Origin: an uncultured Lentisphaeraceae bacterium
Lineage (GTDB): Bacteria; Verrucomicrobiota; Kiritimatiellia; RFP12; DVOR01
Length of the DNA stretch: 64,000 nt
Assembly (NCBI GenBank): GCA_949289005.1
Contig: CASEMQ010000053.1
Span: 18,203-82,202, forward strand
Direction: 5' to 3'
Every line of letters begins with the position of its first letter. Positions within the stretch are counted from its first letter, which is position 1. The position numbers and the translations under genes were made by a program. Below, in pieces: positions 8,602 through 16,677 of this stretch. The notes beneath the pieces were generated by a model that was given only the letters and a program-made list of their open reading frames with translations, was not told the origin of the DNA and did not search any database.

Positions 8602-9846
8602 GTCGCGGAGCATGGCGGCGGCACGGCGGGCGGCGGCGAGGATTTCGGCCTCGCCGGGGACGCGATGGCCGCGCATGAGGATGCGCCCCGCGCAAAAGAC
8701 GGTGTCCACGCACGCGGAGTCGCCCGCATAGAGAAAGTTGGCATCCGGATCGCCTCCGCCCGCGAAACAAGACGACTCCAAATCCACGAGAATGCCATCG
8801 GCCTCCGCGCCCACGGCGACGCGGCCGGCCTCGGGGAAGCCGAGCGCGGCGGCGGCCTCCGCGGTGACGGCGCGATCGAGATCGGCCACGCGCAGGGCGT
8901 CGGGCGCGCCCGCGCCGAGTTTGGCGGAGAGCGCGGCGGCCTTGGCCTCGGCAATCATCGAGAGCCCGTTGTTCGAGGCCGCGCCGTCGGTGCCGACGGT
9001 GATGCGCACGCCCGCGGCGGCAGCCTTGGCCCAGGGGAAAACGCCGCTGGCGAGTTTTTGATTGGATTGCGGGCAGTGCGCCACGAAGCACCCGCGCTCG
9101 GCGATGCGTGCCAGGTCGTCGTCGTCCACGTGGCAGCAATGCGCCAGGATGGCGCCGGGGCGAAGAAGACCGCAGGCATCGAGATAGGCGATGGGGCTCG
9201 CCGCACCGAAGCGCTCCTTGGCGATGGCGACCTCGGCGGCGGTCTCGGCGGCATGGATGTGGATGGGCAGGCCGGTCTCGGCGGCTTGCGCGGCCACGCG
9301 GCGAAGCAGGTCGGGCGTGGTGGTGTAGAGCGCGTGGGGGGCGAGGGTGAGGCCGACGGTCGATGGCAGCCGCGTGCGCAACGCCCAGGCGGCCTCGTTC
9401 TCGATGTGGTCGCTCACCTGATCCATGAACATCAGCCCGACGCGGGCGCGAACCCCCATCTCGACGGCGGCGCGAATGACGGCGGGCTGATGGAAATACA
9501 TATCGTTGAAGCCCACGCAACCCGACTTCAGCCCCTCCAGGATAGCCAGGCGCGTGCCGGCATAGACGGCCTCGGCGGTAAGGCGCGCCTCGCGCGGCCA
9601 AATCGCGCGCGTCAGCCAGTCCATGAGGGCGCAGTCGTCGTCAATGCCCCGCAAGAGGGTCATCGCCTGATGGGTGTGGGTGTTGTAGAAGGGCGGACGG
9701 AGCAGGAAACGCGTGCCGTCGATTTCCGTTTCGGCCGAACAACCCCTCAACGCCCCTGCCGGCTCAATCGCCGCGTAGCGGCCGGCCGCGATGGCCACAT
9801 CCACCCGTCGGCCGCGACACAACACATCCCGGATCGCAATATCCAT
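8596..9846 (-). CDS. amidohydrolase of the SAH/5'-methylthioadenosine deaminase family
   Basis: A 416-residue metal-dependent amidohydrolase of the MtaD/DadD/TrzN group, which deaminates the adenine of S-adenosylhomocysteine, methylthioadenosine or 5'-deoxyadenosine. Seen: the metal-binding HxH in NTHTHQAMTLLRG (about residue 55), GFNDMYFH, the substrate region LAPHALYTTTPDLL, HIHAAET, HCCHVDDDDL and GTDGAASNNGLSM, the family order of His/Glu/His/Asp ligands. ATG at 9846 is chosen because upstream sequence belongs to the preceding gene's other frame. It follows the SAH-hydrolase-like gene by 4 nt on the same strand, so the pair is one transcription unit, and the context favours SAH as substrate. 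True specificity cannot be read from the sequence. Confidence 0.85.
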   Translation of the reverse strand: MDIAIRDVLCRGRRVDVAIAAGRYAAIEPAGALRGCSAETEIDGTRFLLRPPFYNTHTHQAMTLLRGIDDDCALMDWLTRAIWPREARLTAEAVYAGTRLAILEGLKSGCVGFNDMYFHQPAVIRAAVEMGVRARVGLMFMDQVSDHIENEAAWALRTRLPSTVGLTLAPHALYTTTPDLLRRVAAQAAETGLPIHIHAAETAAEVAIAKERFGAASPIAYLDACGLLRPGAILAHCCHVDDDDLARIAERGCFVAHCPQSNQKLASGVFPWAKAAAAGVRITVGTDGAASNNGLSMIAEAKAAALSAKLGAGAPDALRVADLDRAVTAEAAAALGFPEAGRVAVGAEADGILVDLESSCFAGGGDPDANFLYAGDSACVDTVFCAGRILMRGHRVPGEAEILAAARRAAAMLRDA

Positions 9847-9850
9847 GACT

Positions 9851-10888
9851 TCAAGCCTCCTGCTCGGCCTCGAAGGCCTCCAATTCGTCGCGCAACGGTT
9901 GCGGCAAGGCCGCCCAAATCGCCGCCTCGTCCGCCGCCGCGGGCACACAAAGCCCGGGGGGCAAGCCGCCGGCGGCCAGACGCGTCGCCGCGAGATTGTG
10001 CAATGCCAGCGTGGGATCGATATAACGCATCCGCGTGGGATCCTCCAGCGCAAAGTTGAGCGGCGCCTTGGCGTTGAGCACGCGCCCGTCCGGCACGCCC
10101 GCCCCAAACTCGTCTTCCACGCCCATATTCGCCAAGATGGCATGCCCGGCCAAAAGGTCGGCGGCGTACGGCGCGGCGGCGTCCTTGACGCCCGTGGCCG
10201 TCACAACCAGGTCGGCCTCCCGCCGCAACAGGGTGCCAGGCGCCTCCGCCAACGCCACGCCACGTGGCGGGCGCGGCCATGCCGGATCCACGACAAAACA
10301 CCGCGCCCCCGCCCGCGCCAGCCGGAAGAGAATCCCGCGCCCCACCTTGCCGCACCCGAAGACGACGGCCACCTTCCCGCGCAGCCCCCCCACGCCGAAA
10401 TGCCGCAACCCGCGGACAAGCCCATCGCCCGTGCCCAGCGCGGTCTCAAAGGTCTTGATGCGGCTGGCATCCACGTCAATGACAGGGCACGTCCGGGCGA
10501 GCGCGCGATACCGCACCGCGCCCGAACGCGTCAGCTCCGCGCGCCCCAGGCGCGCGGGCACATCCGCGAAGGCCGCCGCGCAATCCAACACCACGTCAAA
10601 CCCCCGCGTCAGGCGCGCCGCATCCGGCACACGCAGGCCAAACTCCCCCAAGCGCGCCGCCACTGCCGGGTCGTGCGGCATGGCGCGGCCATAGCCCACC
10701 CAGACCTCCGCGCCCGCCGCGAGCAGGCAAGCGTGCTTGAGAAGCGTGTTGCGAAACAGCGGCGTCGCGTCCAGCACCGTCAGCCCCGCCAACGGGCGCT
10801 CCCGCGCCCATGCGACCCGCTGACGCGTCAGCGCCGGCCGCCCCGCCTCGGGATAAACCGCCCCGAACACCTCGAATACATCGTCCAT
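9851..10888 (-). CDS. S-adenosylhomocysteine hydrolase-like NAD-binding protein, divergent and short
   Basis: A 345-residue protein whose C-terminal half is a Rossmann domain like that of adenosylhomocysteinase: GKVAVVFGCGKVGRGILF near residue 170-187 corresponds to the family's AVVxGYGDVGKG NAD site. Just before it, CPVIDVDASRIKTFETALGT aligns with PAINVNDSVTKSKFDNxYG, but the family's Lys-x3-Asp-Asn catalytic set is not conserved (a Lys shifted by one, then Glu and Thr). Normal enzymes are 420-490 residues and end in a conserved DxYRY-type tail that is absent here. It therefore looks like an altered relative, perhaps hydrolysing S-inosylhomocysteine produced by the adjacent deaminase; that role is inferred. 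ATG at 10888 lies 6 nt after a TACAAT box. Confidence 0.65.
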   Translation of the reverse strand: MDDVFEVFGAVYPEAGRPALTRQRVAWARERPLAGLTVLDATPLFRNTLLKHACLLAAGAEVWVGYGRAMPHDPAVAARLGEFGLRVPDAARLTRGFDVVLDCAAAFADVPARLGRAELTRSGAVRYRALARTCPVIDVDASRIKTFETALGTGDGLVRGLRHFGVGGLRGKVAVVFGCGKVGRGILFRLARAGARCFVVDPAWPRPPRGVALAEAPGTLLRREADLVVTATGVKDAAAPYAADLLAGHAILANMGVEDEFGAGVPDGRVLNAKAPLNFALEDPTRMRYIDPTLALHNLAATRLAAGGLPPGLCVPAAADEAAIWAALPQPLRDELEAFEAEQEA

Positions 10889-10894
10889 GCGCCC

Positions 10895-10903
10895 ATTGTA
10901 GCA
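10895..10903 (-). promoter_or_regulatory. extended -10 promoter for the SAH-hydrolase-like operon
   Basis: Read on the minus strand, TGCTACAAT ends 6 nt before the ATG at 10888. Transcription would start at or next to the start codon, so the mRNA may be leaderless. No good -35 is evident, as expected for TGn-extended -10 promoters. Confidence 0.6.
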
Positions 10904-11001
10904 CACCCGCGAGTCCGCCACGTCTCCTTGGGCATCGCCGGCACTGTCCGGGAAAATCGAGAGACCGGGAAGGCCGTGGGGGACTTCCCCGGGGGAATGG
11001 G

Positions 11002-12072
11002 TCATTTGATGGACCAACGGTCGTACCAAGTGAAGTAAGGTTTGCCTTCGGGGTCCCATTGAATAGGGAGCCAGATGTGGCGGGAGTCGATTTGGTTTTT
11101 GGGGTTCCACCGATCGCCGCAATAGATGTAGGTGTCGGGCTTGGTGGGGTGTTGGAGGACGTAGGTGCTTTGCGAGAAGAAGGTTTTGTTGTCGTTTTCG
11201 CCGCGGGCTGGGTTACCGAGTTCGGTCCAAGGGCCGGCGACGGCGGGGGCTTTGGCGGAGCGTGCGGCGTTGGGGGCCCAGCCGGTGCAACCGGAACCGA
11301 TGAAATAATAGGTGTCGCCGCGCTTGAAGAGTGCGGGGGCTTCCATATAGCGGCCTTCGAAGGCGCGCCAGTAGCGGCCGGTGTGTTTGGTGTAGGTATC
11401 GTCGAGCTCGGCAATCTGGAGGGTACTGTTTTCCTCGGAGGCGTAGATGTGGTAGGCAGTGCCGTCGGTGTCGACGTAGAGGGTCATGTCGCGGGCCATT
11501 TGGCCGCCGGGGAGGTCGCGGAAGTAGGTTTTGGCTTTTTCGGAGCCAGGCTCGGGGGCGTTCTGCGCGGGGATGCCGGGATTGACGCGGCCTGAACGGA
11601 GGAAGGTGTAGGGGCCGGCGATGGTGTCGGCGATGGCGACGCCGCTGCGTGCGGAGGCGTAGCCTTGGCCTTTGAGCTCGAGGTGGAACCACATGACGAA
11701 CTTGCGGGTCTTGGCGTTGTAGATGACTTTGGGGCGTTCGAGGATGCAACCTTCGGCGATGTCGCTTTTTGGGTCTTTGGAAACGCGCAGGGCGATGCCT
11801 TCGTCGCGCCAATTCACGAGGTCGTCGGCAGGGGAGGAGTAGCAGTGGACGCCGACCCAGGCTTGGTTACCGGCGGTGCCGGCGACTTTGTGTTCGCCGA
11901 ACCACCAGACGCGGCCTTCGTGGAGGAGAAGCCCGCCGCCGTGGGCGTTGATGTGGTTGCCGTTGTTGTCTTCCCAGCGCCCGCCGGGGACGAAGTCCGT
12001 TTGCTTGGGGGAAGGCGCGGCAAACGCGGCAAACGCGGCCAGACAACAGGTGAGGGGGAGCAAGGTCTTCAT
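11002..12072 (-). CDS. secreted family 43 glycoside hydrolase (GH43_24-like)
   Basis: A 356-residue exported protein. The signal peptide is MKTLLPLTCCLAAFAAFAAP. The mature part begins with a five-bladed-propeller pattern: NNGNHINAHGGGLLLHEGRV and WWFGEHK, then RPKVIYNAKTRKFVMWFH, RDMTLYVDTDGTAYHIYASE, YMEAPALFKRGDTYYFIGSG and PYFTWYDRW at the end. The HINAHGGG start and the EAPALF block (carrying the likely general acid Glu) fit GH43 exo-beta-1,3-galactanase/galactosidase-like enzymes. It would release sugars from plant or host glycans in the periplasm or outside. The start is the ATG at 12072, with AAGGA 6-7 nt upstream. It is divergent from a GH29 gene, a likely functional partner. Confidence 0.8.
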   Translation of the reverse strand: MKTLLPLTCCLAAFAAFAAPSPKQTDFVPGGRWEDNNGNHINAHGGGLLLHEGRVWWFGEHKVAGTAGNQAWVGVHCYSSPADDLVNWRDEGIALRVSKDPKSDIAEGCILERPKVIYNAKTRKFVMWFHLELKGQGYASARSGVAIADTIAGPYTFLRSGRVNPGIPAQNAPEPGSEKAKTYFRDLPGGQMARDMTLYVDTDGTAYHIYASEENSTLQIAELDDTYTKHTGRYWRAFEGRYMEAPALFKRGDTYYFIGSGCTGWAPNAARSAKAPAVAGPWTELGNPARGENDNKTFFSQSTYVLQHPTKPDTYIYCGDRWNPKNQIDSRHIWLPIQWDPEGKPYFTWYDRWSIK

Positions 12073-12120
12073 GAGGGGTTCCTTCTTGGGTTTTATCCTC
12101 GTGCGGTGTCGATTGCGGCC

Positions 12121-12126
12121 ATTATA
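12121..12126 (-). promoter_or_regulatory. -10 box for the GH43 gene
   Basis: The minus strand reads TATAAT about 48 nt upstream of the GH43 ATG. There is no clear -35 at 17-18 nt (TCCGCG at best), so this is a single-element call. Confidence 0.45.
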
Positions 12127-12239
12127 ATAAGGCAAGGGCAGGGCGCGGATGCCAAACGTACATGGTTTTCGGCCTGCGTCTCGGCGTATGCAGGCGCGTG
12201 GAGAGGCGTGTTTTTAGGTGCGGCGCGGCGGGCGGCGGA

Positions 12240-12245
12240 TAAAAT
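12240..12245 (+). promoter_or_regulatory. -10 box for the GH29 gene, 8 nt before ATG
   Basis: TAAAAT ends 8 nt before the ATG at 12254, leaving no room for a Shine-Dalgarno site if used, so transcription may give a leaderless message. The region also has to hold the divergent GH43 promoter. Confidence 0.4.
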
Positions 12246-12253
12246 ATGGGCGC

Positions 12254-13732
12254 ATGAAAAGCAAGATCCTGACACACGCGCTCTGCGCGCTCGTCCTCTG
12301 CGCCGCCGGGCTTGGCCGGGCCGGCGAGACGACTCCTTTGCCGCCGGGGCTTGATGCCGCCGAGCGCGCCAAGCTGGCGCGAATTGCCCAGGTGTGCCCG
12401 GCGCCTCGGCAGTTGGCCTGGCAAAGGCTGGAGCGGACGGCCTTTTTCCACTTTGGCATCAACACGTTCACCGACCGCGAGTGGGGCACGGGCAAGGAAG
12501 ACCCCAAACGCTTCAACCCCACGAAGCTGGACTGTCGCCAATGGATCCGCGCCATCAAGGTTGCAGGATTCAAACTGGCCATCCTTACGGCCAAACACCA
12601 CGACGGCTTTTGCCTCTGGCCGAGCAAACTGACGACGCATTCGGTGGCGTCCTCGCCGTGGAAGGACGGCAAGGGCGACGTGGTGCGCGCGTTTGTGGAC
12701 GCCTGCCGCGCCGAGGGCATCCGCGTGGGGCTCTACCTCTCGCCGTGGGATCGCCACGAGCCCACCTACGGCACGCCGGCCTACAACGACTTCTTCGTGG
12801 GGCAACTGAAGGAGCTCTTCGACGACTATGGCCCCATCGACGAGATATGGTTCGACGGCGCCTGCGGCGAGGGGCCCAACGGCAAGCGCCAGGTCTATGA
12901 CTGGGCGCGCTTCTACACCTACATCCGCGCGCGCAACCCCGCATGCGTCATCGCCGTCTCAGGGCCGGACGTCCGCTGGGTGGGCAACGAATCCGGCCTG
13001 GCGCGCGACAGCGAGTGGAGCGTGCTCCCCGTCGAGGCCGTGAACAACGATGCCGTGCGCCAAGGTTTCGAAGCCTTCCATTTCGATGGGGATGACCAGG
13101 CGTCCATCGCCCGCCGCCAGTTGAGGCAGGCCGACCTCTCGGCGGATTCCCCCACCCTGGGCGCGCTCGGCACCGTGCTCGCCTCCGACGCCTGGGTCTG
13201 GTATCCCGCCGAGTGCGACGTCTCCATCCGCCCGGGTTGGTTCTACCACCCCGACCAAGACGGCCAGGTAAAGAGCCTGGCGCAGCTGATGGACATCCAC
13301 GACCGCTCCGTCGGCCGCAACGCCGTCCTCCTCCTCAACATCCCGCCCACGCCCGAGGGGCTCCTCCACGCCAACGACGTCGCCCGCCTGCGCGAGTTCG
13401 GCCAAGCCCTGCGCGACACCTTCGGCACCAACCTCCTCGGCGCGACCCGCCCGGGGCAAACCGAGGTGACCCTGCCCAAGCCCATCCGCCTCGACGTCAT
13501 CGTCGCACAGGAAGACATCGCCCACGGCCAAGTCGTCGAGCGCTTCCACATCGACATCCGCCGCCCCGGCGCCGATGCGTGGGAGACCGTCGCGTCGGCC
13601 ACCACCATCGGCCACAAGCGCATCCTGCGCCTGAAGGCGCCCGTGGAGGCCACCGCGCTGCGCATCGTCATCGACGAGGCGCGCGCCACCCCGCGGCTCC
13701 TCCCGCTGGCCGCCCATCTCGCACGCCCGTGA
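12254..13732 (+). CDS. secreted alpha-L-fucosidase (GH29)
   Basis: A 492-residue exported glycosidase; the first 27 residues (MKSKILTHALCALVLCAAGL, then GRAGETT) are a Sec signal. GH29 motifs in order: ERTAFFHFGINTFTDREWGT (about 60-80), FNPTKLDCRQWIRAIKVAGF, LTAKHHDGFCLWPSKLTTHS, IRVGLYLSPWDRHEPTYG, and IDEIWFDGACGEG around 195-207, where the Asp of WFDG is the family nucleophile. The C-terminal part (LPKPIRLDVIVAQEDIAHGQ onward) is a beta-sandwich as in other GH29 enzymes. It should cleave alpha-L-fucose from glycans such as mucin or fucoidan. The ATG at 12254 starts the signal peptide. An intrinsic terminator follows at 13759. Confidence 0.9.
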   Translation: MKSKILTHALCALVLCAAGLGRAGETTPLPPGLDAAERAKLARIAQVCPAPRQLAWQRLERTAFFHFGINTFTDREWGTGKEDPKRFNPTKLDCRQWIRAIKVAGFKLAILTAKHHDGFCLWPSKLTTHSVASSPWKDGKGDVVRAFVDACRAEGIRVGLYLSPWDRHEPTYGTPAYNDFFVGQLKELFDDYGPIDEIWFDGACGEGPNGKRQVYDWARFYTYIRARNPACVIAVSGPDVRWVGNESGLARDSEWSVLPVEAVNNDAVRQGFEAFHFDGDDQASIARRQLRQADLSADSPTLGALGTVLASDAWVWYPAECDVSIRPGWFYHPDQDGQVKSLAQLMDIHDRSVGRNAVLLLNIPPTPEGLLHANDVARLREFGQALRDTFGTNLLGATRPGQTEVTLPKPIRLDVIVAQEDIAHGQVVERFHIDIRRPGADAWETVASATTIGHKRILRLKAPVEATALRIVIDEARATPRLLPLAAHLARP

Positions 13733-13758
13733 CGCTCCCCTGTCCGCGCCCCGCGAAG

Positions 13759-13784
13759 CCCCGCCGCACCCGGCGGGGTTTTTT
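13759..13784 (+). terminator. intrinsic terminator after the GH29 gene
   Basis: CCCCGCCG (13759-13766) pairs with CGGCGGGG (13771-13778) around a CACC loop and is followed by TTTTTT. It separates the fucosidase gene from the pilus ATPase operon. Confidence 0.85.
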
Positions 13785-13786
13785 GT

Positions 13787-13815
13787 TTGCAACCGGCGGG
13801 CGTTTGTGCTACCTT
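13787..13815 (+). promoter_or_regulatory. sigma-70-type promoter of the pilB-pilT-pilB operon
   Basis: TTGCAA (13787-13792) and TACCTT (13810-13815) are 17 nt apart, with TGC immediately before the -10. It lies directly after the fucosidase terminator and 37 nt before the GTG start at 13853. Confidence 0.55.
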
Positions 13816-13852
13816 TTACGGAGATGATGAACGCTTGCTTCGGAGGCTTTTC

Positions 13853-15541
13853 GTGACGACAAACGATGAATATGCGTTGCAAATCCTGCAGGAGACCGGC
13901 CATGTGACGGCCGAGCAGGTGGCTGCCGCCCTTGCGGCGAAACGCAAGGAGGGGCAGACGCCCCTCGATTGGCTCGTGGAAAGTGGCACGATTTCGGAAG
14001 AGGATGTGCTGGGAACGCTGGCCGAGCAGTTTGGCATGCCCTTCGCCTCGATCGACGGCGACGAGGTGGACGAGGCGGCGGTGCATCTGTTGGACGCGGA
14101 GACGGCGCGGAAGTACAACGCCATCCCGTTGCAGGACGACGGCGACTCGGTGATGGTGGCGATTTGCGACCCGGCGAACTATGACGCGCAGGACGCGATC
14201 CGCTATCGGCTGAACGGGAAGAACGCGGACTTCGTGGTGGTGACCTCGGGCGACATCAAACGCCTGATGGAGAAGTATTACCCGCTGACCTTTGACCCCA
14301 ACGCGACCGACACGGGCGACAACCTCGTGAGCCAGCGCAAGGAGATGCAGGTGGACGAGAGCGGCGAGGGGGACGCGCCGGTCATCCGCCTGGTGAGCCT
14401 GATCTTGATGGATGCCTGCAAGATGAAGGCATCCGACATTCATCTGGAGCCGATGGAAAAACGGTTCCGCGTACGCTTCCGCATCGATGGCGCGCTGCGG
14501 GAGATGGACCCGCCGCCGAAACGGTTGCAGGGGGCCATCATCTCGCGCGTGAAGCTGATGGCGAACATGGACCTCTCCGAGCGGCGCATCCCGCAAGACG
14601 GGCGCATCCAAGTGAAGATGGCCGAGCGCGACCTGGATCTGCGTGTGAGCACGGTGCCGACCAACTTCGGCGAATCCATCGTCATGCGTATCCTCGACAA
14701 GCAAAACCTGGCGTTGGGCCTGCCGCAGCTGGGCTTCCTCTCCGACGACCAAGCCAAGTTCGAGCGGCTCATCGGCCTGCCCGACGGCGTAATCCTGGTG
14801 ACAGGGCCGACCGGCTCGGGCAAGACGACGACGCTTTACGCCTGCCTGGGGCAAATCAACCGCCCGGACAAGAAGCTCATCACCGTCGAAGACCCGGTGG
14901 AATACCAGATGAGCGGCATCAACCAAGTGCAGGTAAACCGCGCCGTGGGGCTGGACTTCTCGGCCGCGTTGCGCTCCATCCTCCGTCAGGCGCCCAATAT
15001 CGTGATGATTGGTGAAATCCGCGACCACGAAACGGCCGAAATCGCGATGGAGGCGGCGCTCACCGGCCACCTCGTCTTCTCCACCCTGCACACCAACGAC
15101 GCACCCAGCGCGGTGACGCGCCTCACGGACATGGGCATCAAGCCCTACCTCGTGGCCTCCGCCCTGCGCGCGGCGATGGCGCAGCGTCTGGTGCGCTCCA
15201 TCTGCGAGAAATGCCGCGAGGAGCACATCCCCACCGACCGCGAGCGGCGTATGCTCGGCACGATGGCCAAAGACGCCGACAAAATGCGGATGTTCAAGGG
15301 CAAGGGATGCCCCGTCTGCAACAACACCGGCTACAAAGGCCGCAAGGGCATCTTCGAGATTTTCTCGGTGGATGACACCGTGCAACGCATGATTTTCGAC
15401 AAAGTGCCCACCACCGTGCTCCGCGCCCGTGTGCGCGAAATGGGCATGCGCACCCTCCGCGAGGATGGCATGCTCAAAGTGGCCAGCGGCATGACCACCC
15501 TTGAGGAAGTGCTCCGCGCCACGATGGGCGACGAAAACTGA
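13853..15541 (+). CDS. PilB/GspE-family assembly ATPase (first copy)
   Basis: A 562-residue hexameric secretion ATPase that powers extension of a type IV pilus or type II secretion pseudopilus from the inner-membrane face. N-terminal GspE_N-like domain (residues 1-150, with LVESGTISEEDVLGTLAEQF), then the ATPase core: SDIHLEPMEKRFRVRFRIDG, SERRIPQDGRI, Walker A GPTGSGKTTTLY (about 319-330), the Asp box ITVEDPVEYQM, Walker B NIVMIGEIRDHETAEIA, the His box GHLVFSTLHTNDAPSA, and a tetracysteine zinc site (CEKC at about 455 and CPVC at about 484). GTG at 13853 is preferred: GGAGG lies 8 nt upstream, and the open frame further upstream overlaps the promoter. It is first of a three-gene operon with pilT and a second copy. 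Confidence 0.92.
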   Translation: MTTNDEYALQILQETGHVTAEQVAAALAAKRKEGQTPLDWLVESGTISEEDVLGTLAEQFGMPFASIDGDEVDEAAVHLLDAETARKYNAIPLQDDGDSVMVAICDPANYDAQDAIRYRLNGKNADFVVVTSGDIKRLMEKYYPLTFDPNATDTGDNLVSQRKEMQVDESGEGDAPVIRLVSLILMDACKMKASDIHLEPMEKRFRVRFRIDGALREMDPPPKRLQGAIISRVKLMANMDLSERRIPQDGRIQVKMAERDLDLRVSTVPTNFGESIVMRILDKQNLALGLPQLGFLSDDQAKFERLIGLPDGVILVTGPTGSGKTTTLYACLGQINRPDKKLITVEDPVEYQMSGINQVQVNRAVGLDFSAALRSILRQAPNIVMIGEIRDHETAEIAMEAALTGHLVFSTLHTNDAPSAVTRLTDMGIKPYLVASALRAAMAQRLVRSICEKCREEHIPTDRERRMLGTMAKDADKMRMFKGKGCPVCNNTGYKGRKGIFEIFSVDDTVQRMIFDKVPTTVLRARVREMGMRTLREDGMLKVASGMTTLEEVLRATMGDEN

Positions 15542-15555
15542 GGAGTTTGAGAGAC

Positions 15556-16674
15556 ATGGACAAGAACGCGTACGAACTGGCCCAGGAGGCCACCACCGAA
15601 ATCACCATGGCCGACCTCATGCAGGCGACGGTCGATGAAGGCGCGTCCGACCTGCACATCCGCGTGGGTGGGCCGCCCTACCTGCGCTGCTCCGGCGCGT
15701 TGGAGCCGTTGGACGTCCCGCCCTTCACGGAGGCCGATGTCGCCAAACTCGCCCTCGAGATTGCCAACGAGGAGCAAATCGCCGAGGTGGAGAAGAATGG
15801 CGGCGCGGATTTCGGCCTCTACTTCTCCGAGGCGGCGCGCTTCCGCGTCTCCGTCTTCAAGGAACGCCACAACTACGGCCTCGTGCTACGCCAAATCCCC
15901 AGCACCATCCTCACCCTGGAGCAACTGGGCTTGCCCGAGGCCGTCCACGAGCTGCTCTACAAGCCCCGTGGGCTCATCCTCGTTACCGGCCCCACCGGCT
16001 CGGGCAAGTCCACCACCCTCGCCTCGATGATCGACATCATCAACCAGGACCGAGACTGCCACATCATCACCATCGAAGACCCGATCGAGTTCTACCACTA
16101 CTCCAAGAAGTCCATCGTCACCCAACGCGAGGTCGGCGTCGACGTCCCCTCCTTCGCCGAGGCCATCCGCCGCGCCCTCCGCCAGGACCCCGACGTGATC
16201 CTCGTGGGCGAAATGCGCGACCTCGAGACGATTGGCGCGGCCATTACCGCCGCCGAGACCGGTCACCTCGTCTTCGGCACCCTGCACACCACCGGCGCCG
16301 CCTCGACGGTCGACCGCATCATCGACTCCTTCCCAACCAACCAACAGGAGCAGGTGCGCACGCAGCTCTCCATGTCGCTGGTCGCCGTCATCTCCCAAGT
16401 GCTCCTCCCCCGTGCCGACAAAGGCGGCAAGGGCCGCTGCGCCGCCTTCGAAATCATGATGTCCACCCCCTCCATCCGCAGCCGCATCCGCGACAACAAG
16501 ACCTTCCAGATCAACTCCGACATCCAAACCGGCGCCAAGTTCGGCATGGTCTCCCTCGACACCTCCCTCCTCAACCTCTACATGGCCGGCAAAATCTCCT
16601 ACGAAGACCTTGTCACCAAAGCGCAAGACCCCGAGACAACCGTCCAGAAACTCCGCGAAATGCAAGGGGAATAA
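15556..16674 (+). CDS. pilT: type IV pilus retraction ATPase PilT
   Basis: A 372-residue PilT-type ATPase that depolymerises pili and drives twitching or DNA uptake. Motifs: ASDLHIRVGGPPYLRCSGAL (PAS-like N-domain, about 32-51), ARFRVSVFKERH, Walker A VTGPTGSGKSTTLASMIDII (about 142-161), Asp box HIITIEDPIEF, Walker B DPDVILVGEMRDLETI, His box ETGHLVFGTLHTTGAASTVD, then the PilT-specific IIDSFP and AFEIMMSTPSIRSRIRDNK, which correspond to the AIRNLIRE region. It lacks the tetracysteine domain of PilB, as expected. ATG at 15556 has GAGGAG about 10 nt upstream. The gene sits 14 nt after the first pilB-like gene and 3 nt before the second. Confidence 0.93.
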   Translation: MDKNAYELAQEATTEITMADLMQATVDEGASDLHIRVGGPPYLRCSGALEPLDVPPFTEADVAKLALEIANEEQIAEVEKNGGADFGLYFSEAARFRVSVFKERHNYGLVLRQIPSTILTLEQLGLPEAVHELLYKPRGLILVTGPTGSGKSTTLASMIDIINQDRDCHIITIEDPIEFYHYSKKSIVTQREVGVDVPSFAEAIRRALRQDPDVILVGEMRDLETIGAAITAAETGHLVFGTLHTTGAASTVDRIIDSFPTNQQEQVRTQLSMSLVAVISQVLLPRADKGGKGRCAAFEIMMSTPSIRSRIRDNKTFQINSDIQTGAKFGMVSLDTSLLNLYMAGKISYEDLVTKAQDPETTVQKLREMQGE

Positions 16675-16677
16675 GCG

